In this document: piece after piece, positions 9,059-17,505 of the stretch
Layout of the letters: the number at the start of each line of letters is the position of its first letter
Numbering within the stretch: position 1 is the first letter of the stretch
Assembly (NCBI GenBank): GCA_963691755.1
Contig: OY829366.1
Coordinates: 2,294,001 to 2,358,000, forward strand
DNA: 64,000 nt
Direction of reading: 5' to 3'
Source: Dinoroseobacter sp013215265
GTDB lineage: Bacteria; Pseudomonadota; Alphaproteobacteria; Rhodobacterales; Rhodobacteraceae
Made by a program: the position numbers and the translations under genes
Notes under the pieces: model-generated
Told to the model about the DNA's origin: nothing
Databases searched by the model: none
The model's input: the letters and a program-made list of their open reading frames with translations, nothing else

Positions 9059-10195
9059 CTAGGCGTTTTTGTATTCGGACCAGAAGTCGTTCCAGTCTTC
9101 CAAAGACTGTTGCTGCGGGATATCACGATAATGAATTCGGCCCTCGTTGATCAGTGCGACCGGCTCGTTTTCCATCCCGTCATATTGATGGCTACGCCGG
9201 GCTTCTGCCGGATCGACCTCTTGCAACATCGCACGACCCGCCTTGGTAATGGCAAAGCCAGGATATGCGATCATCTGAGCAGATTTGGTTTGGCCCTCTG
9301 GGGACAGCATGTACTGGATAAAGGATTTAACGATATCTGCCTTTTCCGAGCCCTTGCCGATGCAATAGCTTTCGGTCCACTGAATGCCACCCTCTTGCGG
9401 AATGATTGAAGCAACCGTCGCACCGTCGCGTTCCAAAGCGCCCGTGATCCAATCACCGATACCGCACATGGCCAACATCTCGCCGTTTTTCAAACCATTA
9501 AACGTGCCGCCATAGTCAAAGAAGCCACCCACTTGTGGTCGCAGGCTCATCGTTTTTTCTTGTACGGCAGACCATTGATCATCCGATAGATCCCAAAGAT
9601 CGGAGCCATTGCCATTCAGCAAGCTCATCATGCCAAGGTTGGGCAGGTGCCAATCGAAATGGCCCACTTTACCGGCCAGTTCTGGCTTCCAGAACCCGTT
9701 GTAGCTTGAGGCTTCTTCAGCGCTCATTGCCGTGGTGTTGTAGGACACGCCAAGATGTCCACACCGCACCATCATCGAGAACAGTGTGTCACCATCCCAG
9801 TGCCCTGGGAACTTGGTGAAATCTTCATGCAGCATGTCATCGAAAGGATAGTCGTTTGCATCCAGTTCTTCGATGTAGCCAGCCAAGTTCAACTGCTGCA
9901 CAAACTCAGCATCCGATAGGATGATGTCGTAGGTGCCTGGAGGCGATTGTGCAATGAGTGCCAACATATTGTCGCCACCTGCATAATACTTAGGCACAAA
10001 CTTAACGTTGTTGGCCTCTTCAAAGGCCCCAACGATGTCGGGTTCCCCGTGTCCATACCAGGCCAACATGTTGATTTCAGTTGTCTGCGCCCATGCGCGG
10101 CTGACGAAGGGAGCGGACAGGGCTACACCGCCTCCAATTCGCAGTACATCACGCCTAAGGAATTGCGTTTGTTTGGTTTTTAGGTCTTTTGTCAT
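9059..10195 (-). CDS. Periplasmic binding protein, polyamine (PotD) type, Tat-exported
   Basis: A 378-residue extracellular solute-binding protein. The N-terminus has twin arginines (RRDVLRIGGGVALSAPFVS) and a cleavage-like AWA near residue 37, so Tat export is likely. The body begins INMLAWYGHGEPDIVGAFE, a spermidine/putrescine-binding pattern, and ends DWNDFWSEYKN. First gene of the seven-gene operon; its promoter must lie in the 144 bases between it and the lysR stop. The ligand is probably a cationic nitrogen compound, judged from the enzymes downstream. Confidence 0.92.
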   Translation of the reverse strand: MTKDLKTKQTQFLRRDVLRIGGGVALSAPFVSRAWAQTTEINMLAWYGHGEPDIVGAFEEANNVKFVPKYYAGGDNMLALIAQSPPGTYDIILSDAEFVQQLNLAGYIEELDANDYPFDDMLHEDFTKFPGHWDGDTLFSMMVRCGHLGVSYNTTAMSAEEASSYNGFWKPELAGKVGHFDWHLPNLGMMSLLNGNGSDLWDLSDDQWSAVQEKTMSLRPQVGGFFDYGGTFNGLKNGEMLAMCGIGDWITGALERDGATVASIIPQEGGIQWTESYCIGKGSEKADIVKSFIQYMLSPEGQTKSAQMIAYPGFAITKAGRAMLQEVDPAEARRSHQYDGMENEPVALINEGRIHYRDIPQQQSLEDWNDFWSEYKNA

Positions 10196-10339
10196 CAGTC
10201 ACGCTCCGCTGTTGATTGGTCGTATTTTTTACCCGGATATTGCCCGCGGCTTTGGCTTTACGCCTTTGTTCGAAGGTTACTCATTATCATGCCCTATAGG
10301 AAATTAATGGATGATATGGGTGCATTACGATTCATTATA

Positions 10340-11230
10340 CTAAACTGAACTGTTCCCCTCGCGAGACAATACCGTTTCGATAGTGTGCGTTAGTCTTTCA
10401 GCGACCAAATTTCCCCAGCTCCCCAAACGGGTTTGGCGATAGAACAAGCCGATGCGCAGCGCTTCAAGCGGTGGCAGCCCGTCCTCTTCAGTGAGGCGAC
10501 GCATACCTTGTTGCGTGGTGGGTATGGTGAGACATGAAAAGCCCAGTCCGTCACGCACCGCTGCTTGCAGCGCGTCAATATTGGGGCTCGAAAATACCAC
10601 CTGCCAGGTTTGTTCGTTCGTTCCGAGCGCATCGGTCATCCGTTGGCGGTAAACACAGCCTGCAGGATGTGTCACAAGCGGCAGGTCTTCGAACTGATTA
10701 GGACGAATATCTTCCGCACCTACCCAAACAGGCTGTTCCCGCCATTTTTGGACCAAAAACTGCGGATCGCCCCCTTGATAGAGGGCCACGATGATATCCA
10801 ACTCGTCACGTAAGAGGGCGTCATAAAGGTTTTGAGACAGCTCGCAATGTATTGTCAGACGCAAGCCTGGGTTTTCTCGAAGCAAGCGTGTTATTTCCTG
10901 CTGGAGCATCCGAACGCCATAGTCCAAAGGCAGGCCAATCCGCAGGTTGGTCTCAGCATCTGGCCGCTCGAACAGTCCCATAGCCATATCGTTCAGCCGA
11001 AGAATCTGCCTCGCGTGCATTGCAAGCGCTTCGCCTTTTTCGCTGACTTGCATGGTCCGGCCTTTTTGCCAGATCAACTTGTAGCCGACGAGGTCCTCTA
11101 AGCGTTTGATCTGCAGGCTGACAGCGGGTTGTGAGCGGTTCAGAAGATCCGCCGCGCGCGTATGGCTTTTGACCTCAATAACAGTGATGAAGGTACGTAA
11201 AAGATCAGTTGGAAGGTTGACAGTGCGCAT
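10340..11230 (-). CDS. LysR-type transcriptional regulator
   Basis: About 296 residues: winged helix-turn-helix at residues 5-60 (DLLRTFITVIEVKSHTRAADLLNRSQPAVSLQIKRLE, split here as the standard LysR pattern) and an effector-binding domain from about 90. I chose the ATG at 11230; an in-frame TTG at 11245 is possible. It is divergent from the BtpA-like gene across roughly 80 AT-rich bases and lies upstream of the importer operon on the same strand, so it likely controls both. Confidence 0.9.
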   Translation of the reverse strand: MRTVNLPTDLLRTFITVIEVKSHTRAADLLNRSQPAVSLQIKRLEDLVGYKLIWQKGRTMQVSEKGEALAMHARQILRLNDMAMGLFERPDAETNLRIGLPLDYGVRMLQQEITRLLRENPGLRLTIHCELSQNLYDALLRDELDIIVALYQGGDPQFLVQKWREQPVWVGAEDIRPNQFEDLPLVTHPAGCVYRQRMTDALGTNEQTWQVVFSSPNIDALQAAVRDGLGFSCLTIPTTQQGMRRLTEEDGLPPLEALRIGLFYRQTRLGSWGNLVAERLTHTIETVLSREGNSSV

Positions 11231-11309
11231 GCCTATCAATTTCAAAACTTAATCCATTAATTGCAATAATAAATTTCCGTTATCTCCAAGCGCTTCCTAT
11301 TCTGATGCC

Positions 11310-12056
11310 ATGCAGCGTTATGAATTCCGCGAAATGTTCAACTCCACAGGACCGGTTGTGTTACCGGTGATCCATGTTCTGGACACACCCCGTACGTTGC
11401 GGAACGTTCGCGAAGTGATCAGTGCTGATGCTGCAGGATGCTTTTTAATCAATCACGATTTTGAGCCTGAAAAATTTCTACCGATTATCCGAGACGTGCG
11501 CGCAGCCTATCCTACACTTTGGTTAGGTGTGAATTTTCTGGCGGTGACGGGCAAATATGCCTTCCCAATGTTGGGTAAGCTAAAAGAAGAAGGCGTGAAC
11601 ATTGATGGCTATTGGGCTGATGATGCCCGTGTCGATGAACAGGGTCAAAACCATGAGGCCCGCGAAATTGCAAAAATATACCGAGATTGTGGATGGAACG
11701 GGCTGTATTTCGGAGGCACTTGTTTCAAGAAACAGCGCGAGGTTGCGCCTGAGCTTTACGGCGACGCTGCCCGCTATGCCTCTGATTTCATGGATGTCGT
11801 GACGACCTCTGGAGTTGCCACAGGGCAAGAAGCGGATCTGGGAAAAATCGAAACCTTTCGCAAGGCGATTGGCGATAACGCATTGGCACTGGCCTCCGGA
11901 ATTACGCCAGAGAATGCCGCAAGCTATGGCGATGTGGATTGTTTCATGGTCGCCACCGGAATTAACGAGACCAATAATTTCTACGACATTCACCCTGAAA
12001 AGCTGTCGCAATTGATGTTGGCGACCCATGCTTTGGGCAAGAGAGATCTGACATGA
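11310..12056 (+). CDS. BtpA/SgcQ-like TIM-barrel protein
   Basis: A 248-residue cytoplasmic protein with the alternating beta-alpha pattern of a TIM barrel: PVIHVLD at strand 1, CFLINHDF, LWLGVNFLAV, NIDGYWADD, GLYFGGTCFK, VVTTSGVATGQEAD, ALASGITPENAA and DCFMVATGI at later strands. This fits the BtpA family (PF03437), whose members are annotated as photosystem I biogenesis factors or SgcQ but are enzymatically uncharacterised. The glycine-rich SGVATGQ and ASGITPENA strands look like a phosphate-binding end. Its stop overlaps the next start by four bases, coupling it to the phosphoribosyltransferase. Family assignment is from pattern memory. Confidence 0.75.
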   Translation: MQRYEFREMFNSTGPVVLPVIHVLDTPRTLRNVREVISADAAGCFLINHDFEPEKFLPIIRDVRAAYPTLWLGVNFLAVTGKYAFPMLGKLKEEGVNIDGYWADDARVDEQGQNHEAREIAKIYRDCGWNGLYFGGTCFKKQREVAPELYGDAARYASDFMDVVTTSGVATGQEADLGKIETFRKAIGDNALALASGITPENAASYGDVDCFMVATGINETNNFYDIHPEKLSQLMLATHALGKRDLT

Positions 12057-12670
12057 CTGATAAAGGCCCGCGTGACGATCGATGGTACCTGAATATTATG
12101 GCGCCCAACACCAAAGGCGATAAGTTTGCCTGGCTTGACCCAACCTCAATTTACATCAACGCCGCGGCTTTCAATGACCTGCTGGGTGATCTGATGGATG
12201 ATCTTAACGACTTGGAATATGACGTTGTCGCTGGGCTTGACGCGATGGGCTTTGTGCTGGCGTCCGCTATTGCCGCCCGGTCAGGAGTTGGTTTTTTGCC
12301 GATCCGCAAGGCGGGCAAGCTTTGTGTCGATACTGACGTGGTGAGTTTTAACAACTACTCTGGCCGTACGCAGGATATGGAAATGCGCGACCCAGCCTTT
12401 GCGGCTGGCACCAGGGTCTTGCTGGTTGATCAGTGGGTAGAAACAGGTGGTACGATGGACGGAGCCATTCGGTTGGTAGAACGCCAACGCGGCATCGTCG
12501 CGGGGCTTTTGGCCATTGCGATCGAAGATAATCAGCGTACGAACGCGTACCGCGCGACCTATCCCTGCATTTCCGCTGTTGTGCCGGGTTCGCGCTGGCA
12601 GAAAGAATGCAACGCACAAACTCTGAGTAGCTTTGACAGCTACACGCCTGAAATCGCTTTTCCGTTTTGA
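12053..12670 (+). CDS. Type I phosphoribosyltransferase-like protein, altered PRPP motif
   Basis: A 205-residue protein with a type I phosphoribosyltransferase fold: the PRPP loop is VLLVDQWVETGGTM at residues 122-135, preceded by DVVAGLDAMGFVLASAIAARSGV (the usual adenine PRT strand and helix near 57-79). Normal members have two adjacent acids (VDDxxATGGT); here the second is Gln and a Glu lies just before TGGT. It is coupled to the BtpA-like gene by a four-base overlap. The substrate is unknown: a nucleobase or a related nitrogen heterocycle is plausible. Labelling it apt would go beyond the evidence. Confidence 0.8.
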   Translation: MTDKGPRDDRWYLNIMAPNTKGDKFAWLDPTSIYINAAAFNDLLGDLMDDLNDLEYDVVAGLDAMGFVLASAIAARSGVGFLPIRKAGKLCVDTDVVSFNNYSGRTQDMEMRDPAFAAGTRVLLVDQWVETGGTMDGAIRLVERQRGIVAGLLAIAIEDNQRTNAYRATYPCISAVVPGSRWQKECNAQTLSSFDSYTPEIAFPF

Positions 12671-12674
12671 CCGC

Positions 12675-13358
12675 TTAGTGGTTTGACACGATGAATTCCA
12701 AGTGCCCCGGAGCGACCCCTTCGCCATTTACGGGTGTCATATCCTGGGGGCAGGCCGACATTACTGCGATGATTTCTTTCTCGGCTCTCATCGAAATCCG
12801 ATCACCTGCGCGCGAGACCGGCGGCTGAAAGCTGGTTGATCCATCTGCGGCAACGGGGACATTCATCCAGATATTAAAGGGCGCCGGTATCAAGGGTGCC
12901 TTTAGACCGATGGCAATCAGAGCCATGCGCAAATTGTCGGCACAATTGTCATGATAGCCATCACACCCAAGCTCGCGATATCTTGCATGATCGCAACACG
13001 CGATGACCGTGTCATGCACACCTGGTGATGTGTCTTCGGTTATTGTCAGCAAAGGGCTGCGCTGATTGCTCACCAAGGCATCACCGACAACGGGAAAAAT
13101 CGACCCCAGTGTGGTGTGCAAGTGCGCCATCGAAAGGTGCTCGGAAAGGTTATCCGCAGCAAATGCGAAGAAATCACACACCTGATGGCCGCTTGGATTG
13201 ACGATACTTAAGACTTGCCCTTCCGACAGCCGGGTCGCGATTCCGCAACGCGCGGGTATCGTGATCCTGCGCCCAATGTCTGCGACACCGTTGCTAGAAA
13301 CGGCGATATCGAGGCTTTGGTTAGAACCATCTGGAATTGAGACGTCGTGAAGTGTCAT
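12675..13358 (-). CDS. DUF1989 (urea carboxylase-associated family) protein
   Basis: About 227 residues from the ATG at 13358, which has AAGGA six bases upstream; a longer start at 13388 is less likely. The family pattern is visible: IPARCGIATRLSEGQVLSIVNPSGHQVCDFFAF near residues 32-64 (metal-site Cys and His region), then HDTVIACCDHARYRELGC and DNCADNLRMAL, and NIWMNVPV. DUF1989 proteins occur beside urea/guanidine carboxylases, where some act as carboxyguanidine deiminases. No carboxylase is present here. It is convergent with the phosphoribosyltransferase, only four bases apart. Confidence 0.85.
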   Translation of the reverse strand: MTLHDVSIPDGSNQSLDIAVSSNGVADIGRRITIPARCGIATRLSEGQVLSIVNPSGHQVCDFFAFAADNLSEHLSMAHLHTTLGSIFPVVGDALVSNQRSPLLTITEDTSPGVHDTVIACCDHARYRELGCDGYHDNCADNLRMALIAIGLKAPLIPAPFNIWMNVPVAADGSTSFQPPVSRAGDRISMRAEKEIIAVMSACPQDMTPVNGEGVAPGHLEFIVSNH

Positions 13359-13574
13359 GTCCAATCCTTTCCGAGATAGACCCGCCATTTACTCAGCCAA
13401 CTTAGCTGTCCTCCAGGCCACTGGGGAAGCCAATAGTAGTTTTACGTTCGTATTATCCAAAGATTGGAATATCGCATTCGCGATATCTACAGGCGCATAG
13501 CCTCCAGGTTCGGATGGTCAGCATCGGGTCGATGGCAATCAAAAACAATTCCCAAACGGATGCTTACACTCAAG

Positions 13575-13905
13575 AAAAGGAAGTGCAGGCTTCTGTTGCC
13601 AGGTGCCTGCGAACCCCGCCTAAGACGGCTAGGTCCTAGGGCTTAAAGTTTCGATTTCTCGAACTGCTTACGCAGCCAGAGCAACCGGAGCACGATTGTC
13701 GTTTGCAATTGTACTTTTCGGGCCGGTACGGTGGCACCCCGCCGAGCAAAAGCTAACCCCTTTGAACGTCCGTCGATCCTATTTCGGCCCCGTCCGTCCC
13801 ACAAACGATGGGAGATTTGGTGGAGCCGCCGGGTACCGCCCCCGGGTCCGAGCCGTCTATTGCGAGCGCGTTTATCGCCATAGTCCCTAAGGACAACTCA
13901 CATAT
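13575..13905 (-). ncRNA. ssrA: Circularly permuted two-piece tmRNA
   Basis: Read on the minus strand, the tag frame at 13706-13668 encodes ANDNRAPVALAA and a TAA stop, the typical alphaproteobacterial proteolysis tag. The gene is permuted: the acceptor piece comes first and ends with encoded CCA at 13820-13818, preceded by CGGCTCC; the coding piece begins GGGGCCG at 13791. These two seven-base strands pair fully with one G-U, forming the acceptor stem, and a five-base stem (CCGGG/CCCGG) forms the T-arm. The coding piece has the expected GGATCGACGG near its 5' end. The roughly 26 bases between pieces are removed in maturation. A conserved-looking CCTGGCAACAG hairpin marks the 3' region near 13590. 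Outer ends are approximate. Confidence 0.95.
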
Positions 13906-13933
13906 ATGCGTCCTTGGAGCGCTTGCAAAGGGT

Positions 13934-14287
13934 TCATAGGTTTATTGCGAGCGCTCCGAGACCGACAACCAACTCACAAATGAAAAAGCCCCACTTCTTT
14001 GGGGTCGGACCATCTAGGATTATTGAAGTGACACGACCCACCGCAGCACCCATCCATGCCGCTCCCAGTATCGCGTAGGCATCTGACGTACCGACGAGAA
14101 CTGCCCCAACGCCAAGGCCAACAAACAGTGCGCCGGCAGAGGCGCGCACTTCGCTGACCCCCATGCTGGACTTTGTAGGTGCTGTATCGAGGACCCCCAT
14201 AACATAGCGTGGTGCGAGCCATCCAATGGCGCCTAGGCCAATGGAAAGAAGTGCAAAAATTAGGTTTGATACGTCGAATAAGGTCAT
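13934..14287 (-). CDS. DUF4345-like small membrane protein
   Basis: A 117-residue protein with four hydrophobic segments and the EVRASAGALFVGLGVG motif near residue 46, which resembles the DUF4345 family of four-helix membrane proteins of unknown function. It lies just upstream of tmRNA on the same strand and is divergent from acuI. A second, longer DUF4345 protein is encoded at 35742-36140. Confidence 0.75.
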   Translation of the reverse strand: MTLFDVSNLIFALLSIGLGAIGWLAPRYVMGVLDTAPTKSSMGVSEVRASAGALFVGLGVGAVLVGTSDAYAILGAAWMGAAVGRVTSIILDGPTPKKWGFFICELVVGLGALAINL

Positions 14288-14321
14288 GGTTTAGTTTCTG
14301 GTTAGAGGGGATGCTTCAATT

Positions 14322-14357
14322 GTCAGACATTTGACTGGTCATTTAATTGTCTGACAT
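14322..14357. promoter_or_regulatory. Twin TGTC-N-GACA palindromes before acuI
   Basis: TGTCAGACA at 14322-14330 and TGTCTGACA at 14349-14357 are two copies of one odd-length palindrome, each followed by TTT, with centres 27 bases apart. They sit between the divergent DUF4345 gene and acuI, about 100 bases before the acuI start. The TGTC/GACA half-site form is like GntR-family operators. No regulator gene is adjacent, so the binding protein is unknown. Confidence 0.5.
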
Positions 14358-14458
14358 TTATACGCAACCGCAGCAGGTCTGGTTCACAAGCGGCGCGTTT
14401 CGAACGCCAGCGCGCGGACAGATCGGTATCGTTGATGGCTGATTAAGGAAAGCAAAGC

Positions 14459-15445
14459 ATGCGTGCATTGGTGGTTCGTAAGGACGAAGAAGGAAAAACA
14501 AGTGCAGCGGTAGAAACCGTATCAGTCGATGATCTGCCAGCTGGCGATGTTTTGGTTTCCGTCGAATATTCGACCGTGAACTACAAGGACGGTCTTTGCA
14601 TCGGACCGGGCGGGGGCTTGGTCCGCAACTACCCGCACGTGCCAGGCATTGATTTTGCCGGGACCGTCGAAGCGTCTGAAGATGGGCGCTACAAGCCCGG
14701 CGACAAGGTCGTTCTAACCGGTTGGCGTGTCGGTGAAGTCCATTGGGGCGGGTATGCTGAAAAAGCGCGGGTGAATGCAGACTGGCTGGTTCCACTTCCC
14801 GAAGGTCTAACCACCCGTTCCGCAATGGCGGTTGGAACAGCCGGATTTACGGCAATGCTTGCCGTCATCGCACTCGAAGATCATGGGTTGAAGCCCGAGA
14901 ATGGCGATGTGCTTGTGACCGGCGCTGCAGGTGGCGTTGGGTCTGTCGCCACGGCAATTCTGGCTGCAAAAGGCTATCAGGTTGCAGGCGTCACCGGGCG
15001 ACCTGAGACCGCGGACTATCTGCGCGAGCTTGGAGCGTCGTCAATCATTGCACGGGAAGAGATTAACGAAACCGTTAAGAGACCCCTTGAGTCTGAGAAT
15101 TGGGCCGGCTGTGTTGATGCGGTTGGTGGACCAATGCTGGCGCGCGTTCTGGGGCAAATGAAGTACGGAGGCTCTGTTGCCGCAGTTGGGCTTGCAGGTG
15201 GGGCAGGGCTGCCAGCAACCGTCATTCCGTTTCTCTTGCGGGGCGTAAATCTTCTTGGGATCGACTCTGTCATGCGACCCTACGAGGACCGTGTCCGTGC
15301 GTGGAACGCAATCGCGAAAGATCTGCCGATGGACAAGTTGGAAGCTATGGTGCAGCCTGCGACGCTGGAAGACCTGCCAGACTTAGGACGCGCTATTCTG
15401 AAAGGTCAGGTCAAAGGGCGGGTTGTTGTCGACGTAAAGGGCTAA
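14459..15445 (+). CDS. acuI: Acrylyl-CoA reductase (AcuI), MDR family
   Basis: NADPH-dependent reduction of acryloyl-CoA to propionyl-CoA, used in DMSP and acrylate breakdown and in C2 assimilation. The 328 residues match the AcuI/YhdH branch of medium-chain reductases: MRALVVRKDEEG at the start, EYSTVNYKDGL near 38, PHVPGIDFAGTV near 60, VTGAAGGVGSVA nucleotide loop near 153, and no zinc ligands. Ribosome site AAGGAA precedes the start. It stands apart from dmdA, unlike in some roseobacters. Detoxification of reactive acryloyl-CoA is the likely role. Confidence 0.92.
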   Translation: MRALVVRKDEEGKTSAAVETVSVDDLPAGDVLVSVEYSTVNYKDGLCIGPGGGLVRNYPHVPGIDFAGTVEASEDGRYKPGDKVVLTGWRVGEVHWGGYAEKARVNADWLVPLPEGLTTRSAMAVGTAGFTAMLAVIALEDHGLKPENGDVLVTGAAGGVGSVATAILAAKGYQVAGVTGRPETADYLRELGASSIIAREEINETVKRPLESENWAGCVDAVGGPMLARVLGQMKYGGSVAAVGLAGGAGLPATVIPFLLRGVNLLGIDSVMRPYEDRVRAWNAIAKDLPMDKLEAMVQPATLEDLPDLGRAILKGQVKGRVVVDVKG

Positions 15446-15469
15446 CCTGCAGGAATAGTAGGGAAACGC

Positions 15470-16249
15470 ATGCACTCGGCACGCAGACGGCTCGCACAGG
15501 AACTGGACCCTGAGCTTTATCCGCGGCCGGGGCTTTCCCCGCTGAATACGTTCTTGCTAGCCTTTATTATCGCGTCGATCATCATTGGTATTCTCGAAAC
15601 TGAACCTGTCTTGAGAGAGGACTGGCCGCGCTTTTTTAAACTGGCTGAATTTGCCTTTGTTGTCCTCTTTCTTTCGGAGTTTGCAGGTCGACTTATCTGC
15701 GCCCCGCTAAACCCGCGATATGGAAATATTTTGGGCTTCTTGCGGTCGTGGCCAGCGCTCATTGATGTGGCAGTTCTGGTGACGCTGGTTTTGCCTTTCT
15801 TCGGCCTGGAGCCAACATTGCTTCGTATGGTCCGCGCGTTGCGTATTTTGCGTCTGGCGCGCTTGGGTCGCTTTTCCATCGCTTTGTCGCATTTGGGGGA
15901 AGCCTTCGCTGAGCGTCGATACGAGCTGATCGCAGGCTTCGTGTTTTCTGGTTTATTGCTTCTTTGCGCTGCCACAGCGCTTTATTTGGTGGAAGGCGGT
16001 ATCCAACCTGAAGCGTTCGGATCCATTCCAAGGGCGCTTTGGTGGGCGGTCGCAACTTTAACGACAGTTGGTTATGGCGATGTTGTTCCGGTAACGGGCA
16101 TAGGGCGGGTTCTGGCAGCATTTACGGCACTTGCAGGAATTGCTGTTATTGCCATTCCAACGGGTATCATGGCTGCCGCATTTACGGACGTCATCCGCAA
16201 GGCGCGCCAAGAAGCGCAGAAAAGGAAAGAAAAGAAAGATGGCACTTGA
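15470..16249 (+). CDS. Voltage-gated type potassium channel (ion transporter family)
   Basis: A 259-residue six-helix channel subunit. A voltage-sensor-like S4 segment with regularly spaced arginines lies at residues 119-134 (RMVRALRILRLARLGR), and the K+ selectivity filter is TTVGYGD at 198-204. The tail is charged and rich in Lys and Arg. It follows acuI by 24 bases and overlaps the next gene by 11, so the three may be one transcript. Bacterial Kv-like channels are tetramers in the inner membrane; physiological role here unknown. Confidence 0.93.
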   Translation: MHSARRRLAQELDPELYPRPGLSPLNTFLLAFIIASIIIGILETEPVLREDWPRFFKLAEFAFVVLFLSEFAGRLICAPLNPRYGNILGFLRSWPALIDVAVLVTLVLPFFGLEPTLLRMVRALRILRLARLGRFSIALSHLGEAFAERRYELIAGFVFSGLLLLCAATALYLVEGGIQPEAFGSIPRALWWAVATLTTVGYGDVVPVTGIGRVLAAFTALAGIAVIAIPTGIMAAAFTDVIRKARQEAQKRKEKKDGT

Positions 16250-17450
16250 TCTAGATCTTGAGTTTGTCCGTGCACAGTTTCCTGCGTTTCAGGAACCGTC
16301 TCTGGAAGGCTGGGCTTTCTTTGAAAACGCCGGCGGATCTTACCCGTGTCGGCAGGTCACCGAGAGGCTTGAACGGTTCTATCGCGAGCGAAAAGTCCAA
16401 CCGTATTCGGCCTATCCCGCCTCGACGGTTGCTGGTGAGGAAATGGATGAGGCTCGAAGACGGCTGGCTGCGATGCTGAATGTTGAAGGTGATGAGCTTT
16501 CGTTTGGGCCGTCGACAACAACCAATACCTATGTGCTTTCGCAAGCTTTCAGGCAGCTCTTGGACGCAGGCGAGGCCATCATAGTCACGAACCAGGACCA
16601 CGAAGCCAATACGGGTCCCTGGCGTCGTTTGGCCGAAGAAGGCATCGAGGTTCGCGAATGGCAGATGAATTCAGAGACCGGCGAGCTGGACCTAAATGAT
16701 CTCGAAAATTTGCTCGACGAAAAAGTGCGTTTGGTTTGCTTTCCACATTGTTCCAATGTGATCGGAGCAATCAATCCAGTGTCAGATATCGTTAGCCGGG
16801 TACATCTTGCAGGTGCATTCGCGTGTGTCGACGGCGTAAGCTATGCGCCGCACGGGTTGCCAGATGTAGGCTCCATGGGCGCAGATATATATTTGTTTTC
16901 AACATATAAGACGTTTGGCCCTCACCAAGGTGCGATGGTTATTCGTCGATCCCTAGGTGAAATCCTTCCCAATCAGGGGCATCATTTCAATGGCGGCACG
17001 CTTTACAAACGCTTCACGCCCTCGGGGCCTGATCACGCCCAGATTGCTGCCTGCGCCGGTATTGCAGATTACTTTGACGCATATGCTGAACACCATGATT
17101 TGAAAGATGCACATTCGGTCATGAATTCGATTCGGTCATATGAAATTAGTCTTCTACAACCCATTCTTGATGCGTTTTCTGGTCGAAATGACGTGCGCTT
17201 GATCGGACCTGCTCATGCTGAAAATCGGGCTCCGACTGTCGCGTTGGACTTGGGTCGTGCGGCCGCGCCGTTGGAAGCTGAATTGGCGCAACACAAAATC
17301 ATGGCAGGTGGGGGCGACTTTTACGCGGGTCGTGCGCTGAGCGGTGTTGGTGTAGATCCAGACCAAGGCGTCTTACGCGTAAGTCTTGTGCACTACACCT
17401 CCGAAGATGAGGTAAGCCGAATGATCGATGCGGTGAACGCCGTTATTTGA
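16239..17450 (+). CDS. Class V aminotransferase-fold PLP enzyme (cysteine desulfurase-like)
   Basis: A 403-residue PLP enzyme beginning MALDLDLEFVRAQFPAF. The ATG at 16239 follows AAGGAAAG and overlaps the channel stop by 11 bases; a longer frame reaching 16131 lies inside the channel gene in another frame. The PLP lysine is in LFSTYKTFGPHQG near residue 225, with FENAGGSYPC near 27 and NQDHEANTGPW near 119. This matches the cysteine desulfurase-like group (TIGR01976), whose substrate is not established. It is distinct from the iscS at the end of the window. Confidence 0.88.
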   Translation: MALDLDLEFVRAQFPAFQEPSLEGWAFFENAGGSYPCRQVTERLERFYRERKVQPYSAYPASTVAGEEMDEARRRLAAMLNVEGDELSFGPSTTTNTYVLSQAFRQLLDAGEAIIVTNQDHEANTGPWRRLAEEGIEVREWQMNSETGELDLNDLENLLDEKVRLVCFPHCSNVIGAINPVSDIVSRVHLAGAFACVDGVSYAPHGLPDVGSMGADIYLFSTYKTFGPHQGAMVIRRSLGEILPNQGHHFNGGTLYKRFTPSGPDHAQIAACAGIADYFDAYAEHHDLKDAHSVMNSIRSYEISLLQPILDAFSGRNDVRLIGPAHAENRAPTVALDLGRAAAPLEAELAQHKIMAGGGDFYAGRALSGVGVDPDQGVLRVSLVHYTSEDEVSRMIDAVNAVI

Positions 17451-17505
17451 CCTTGTCTCTTCTCACAAAGCCCTACCTTCCGCTTATCTGAGCGAGGGTT
17501 ATAAC

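Noticed and set aside
13464..13890. Small open frames on the plus strand over the tmRNA region
   Set aside because: They lie on the strand opposite the tmRNA and their sequence is explained by its helices; no family or ribosome site.
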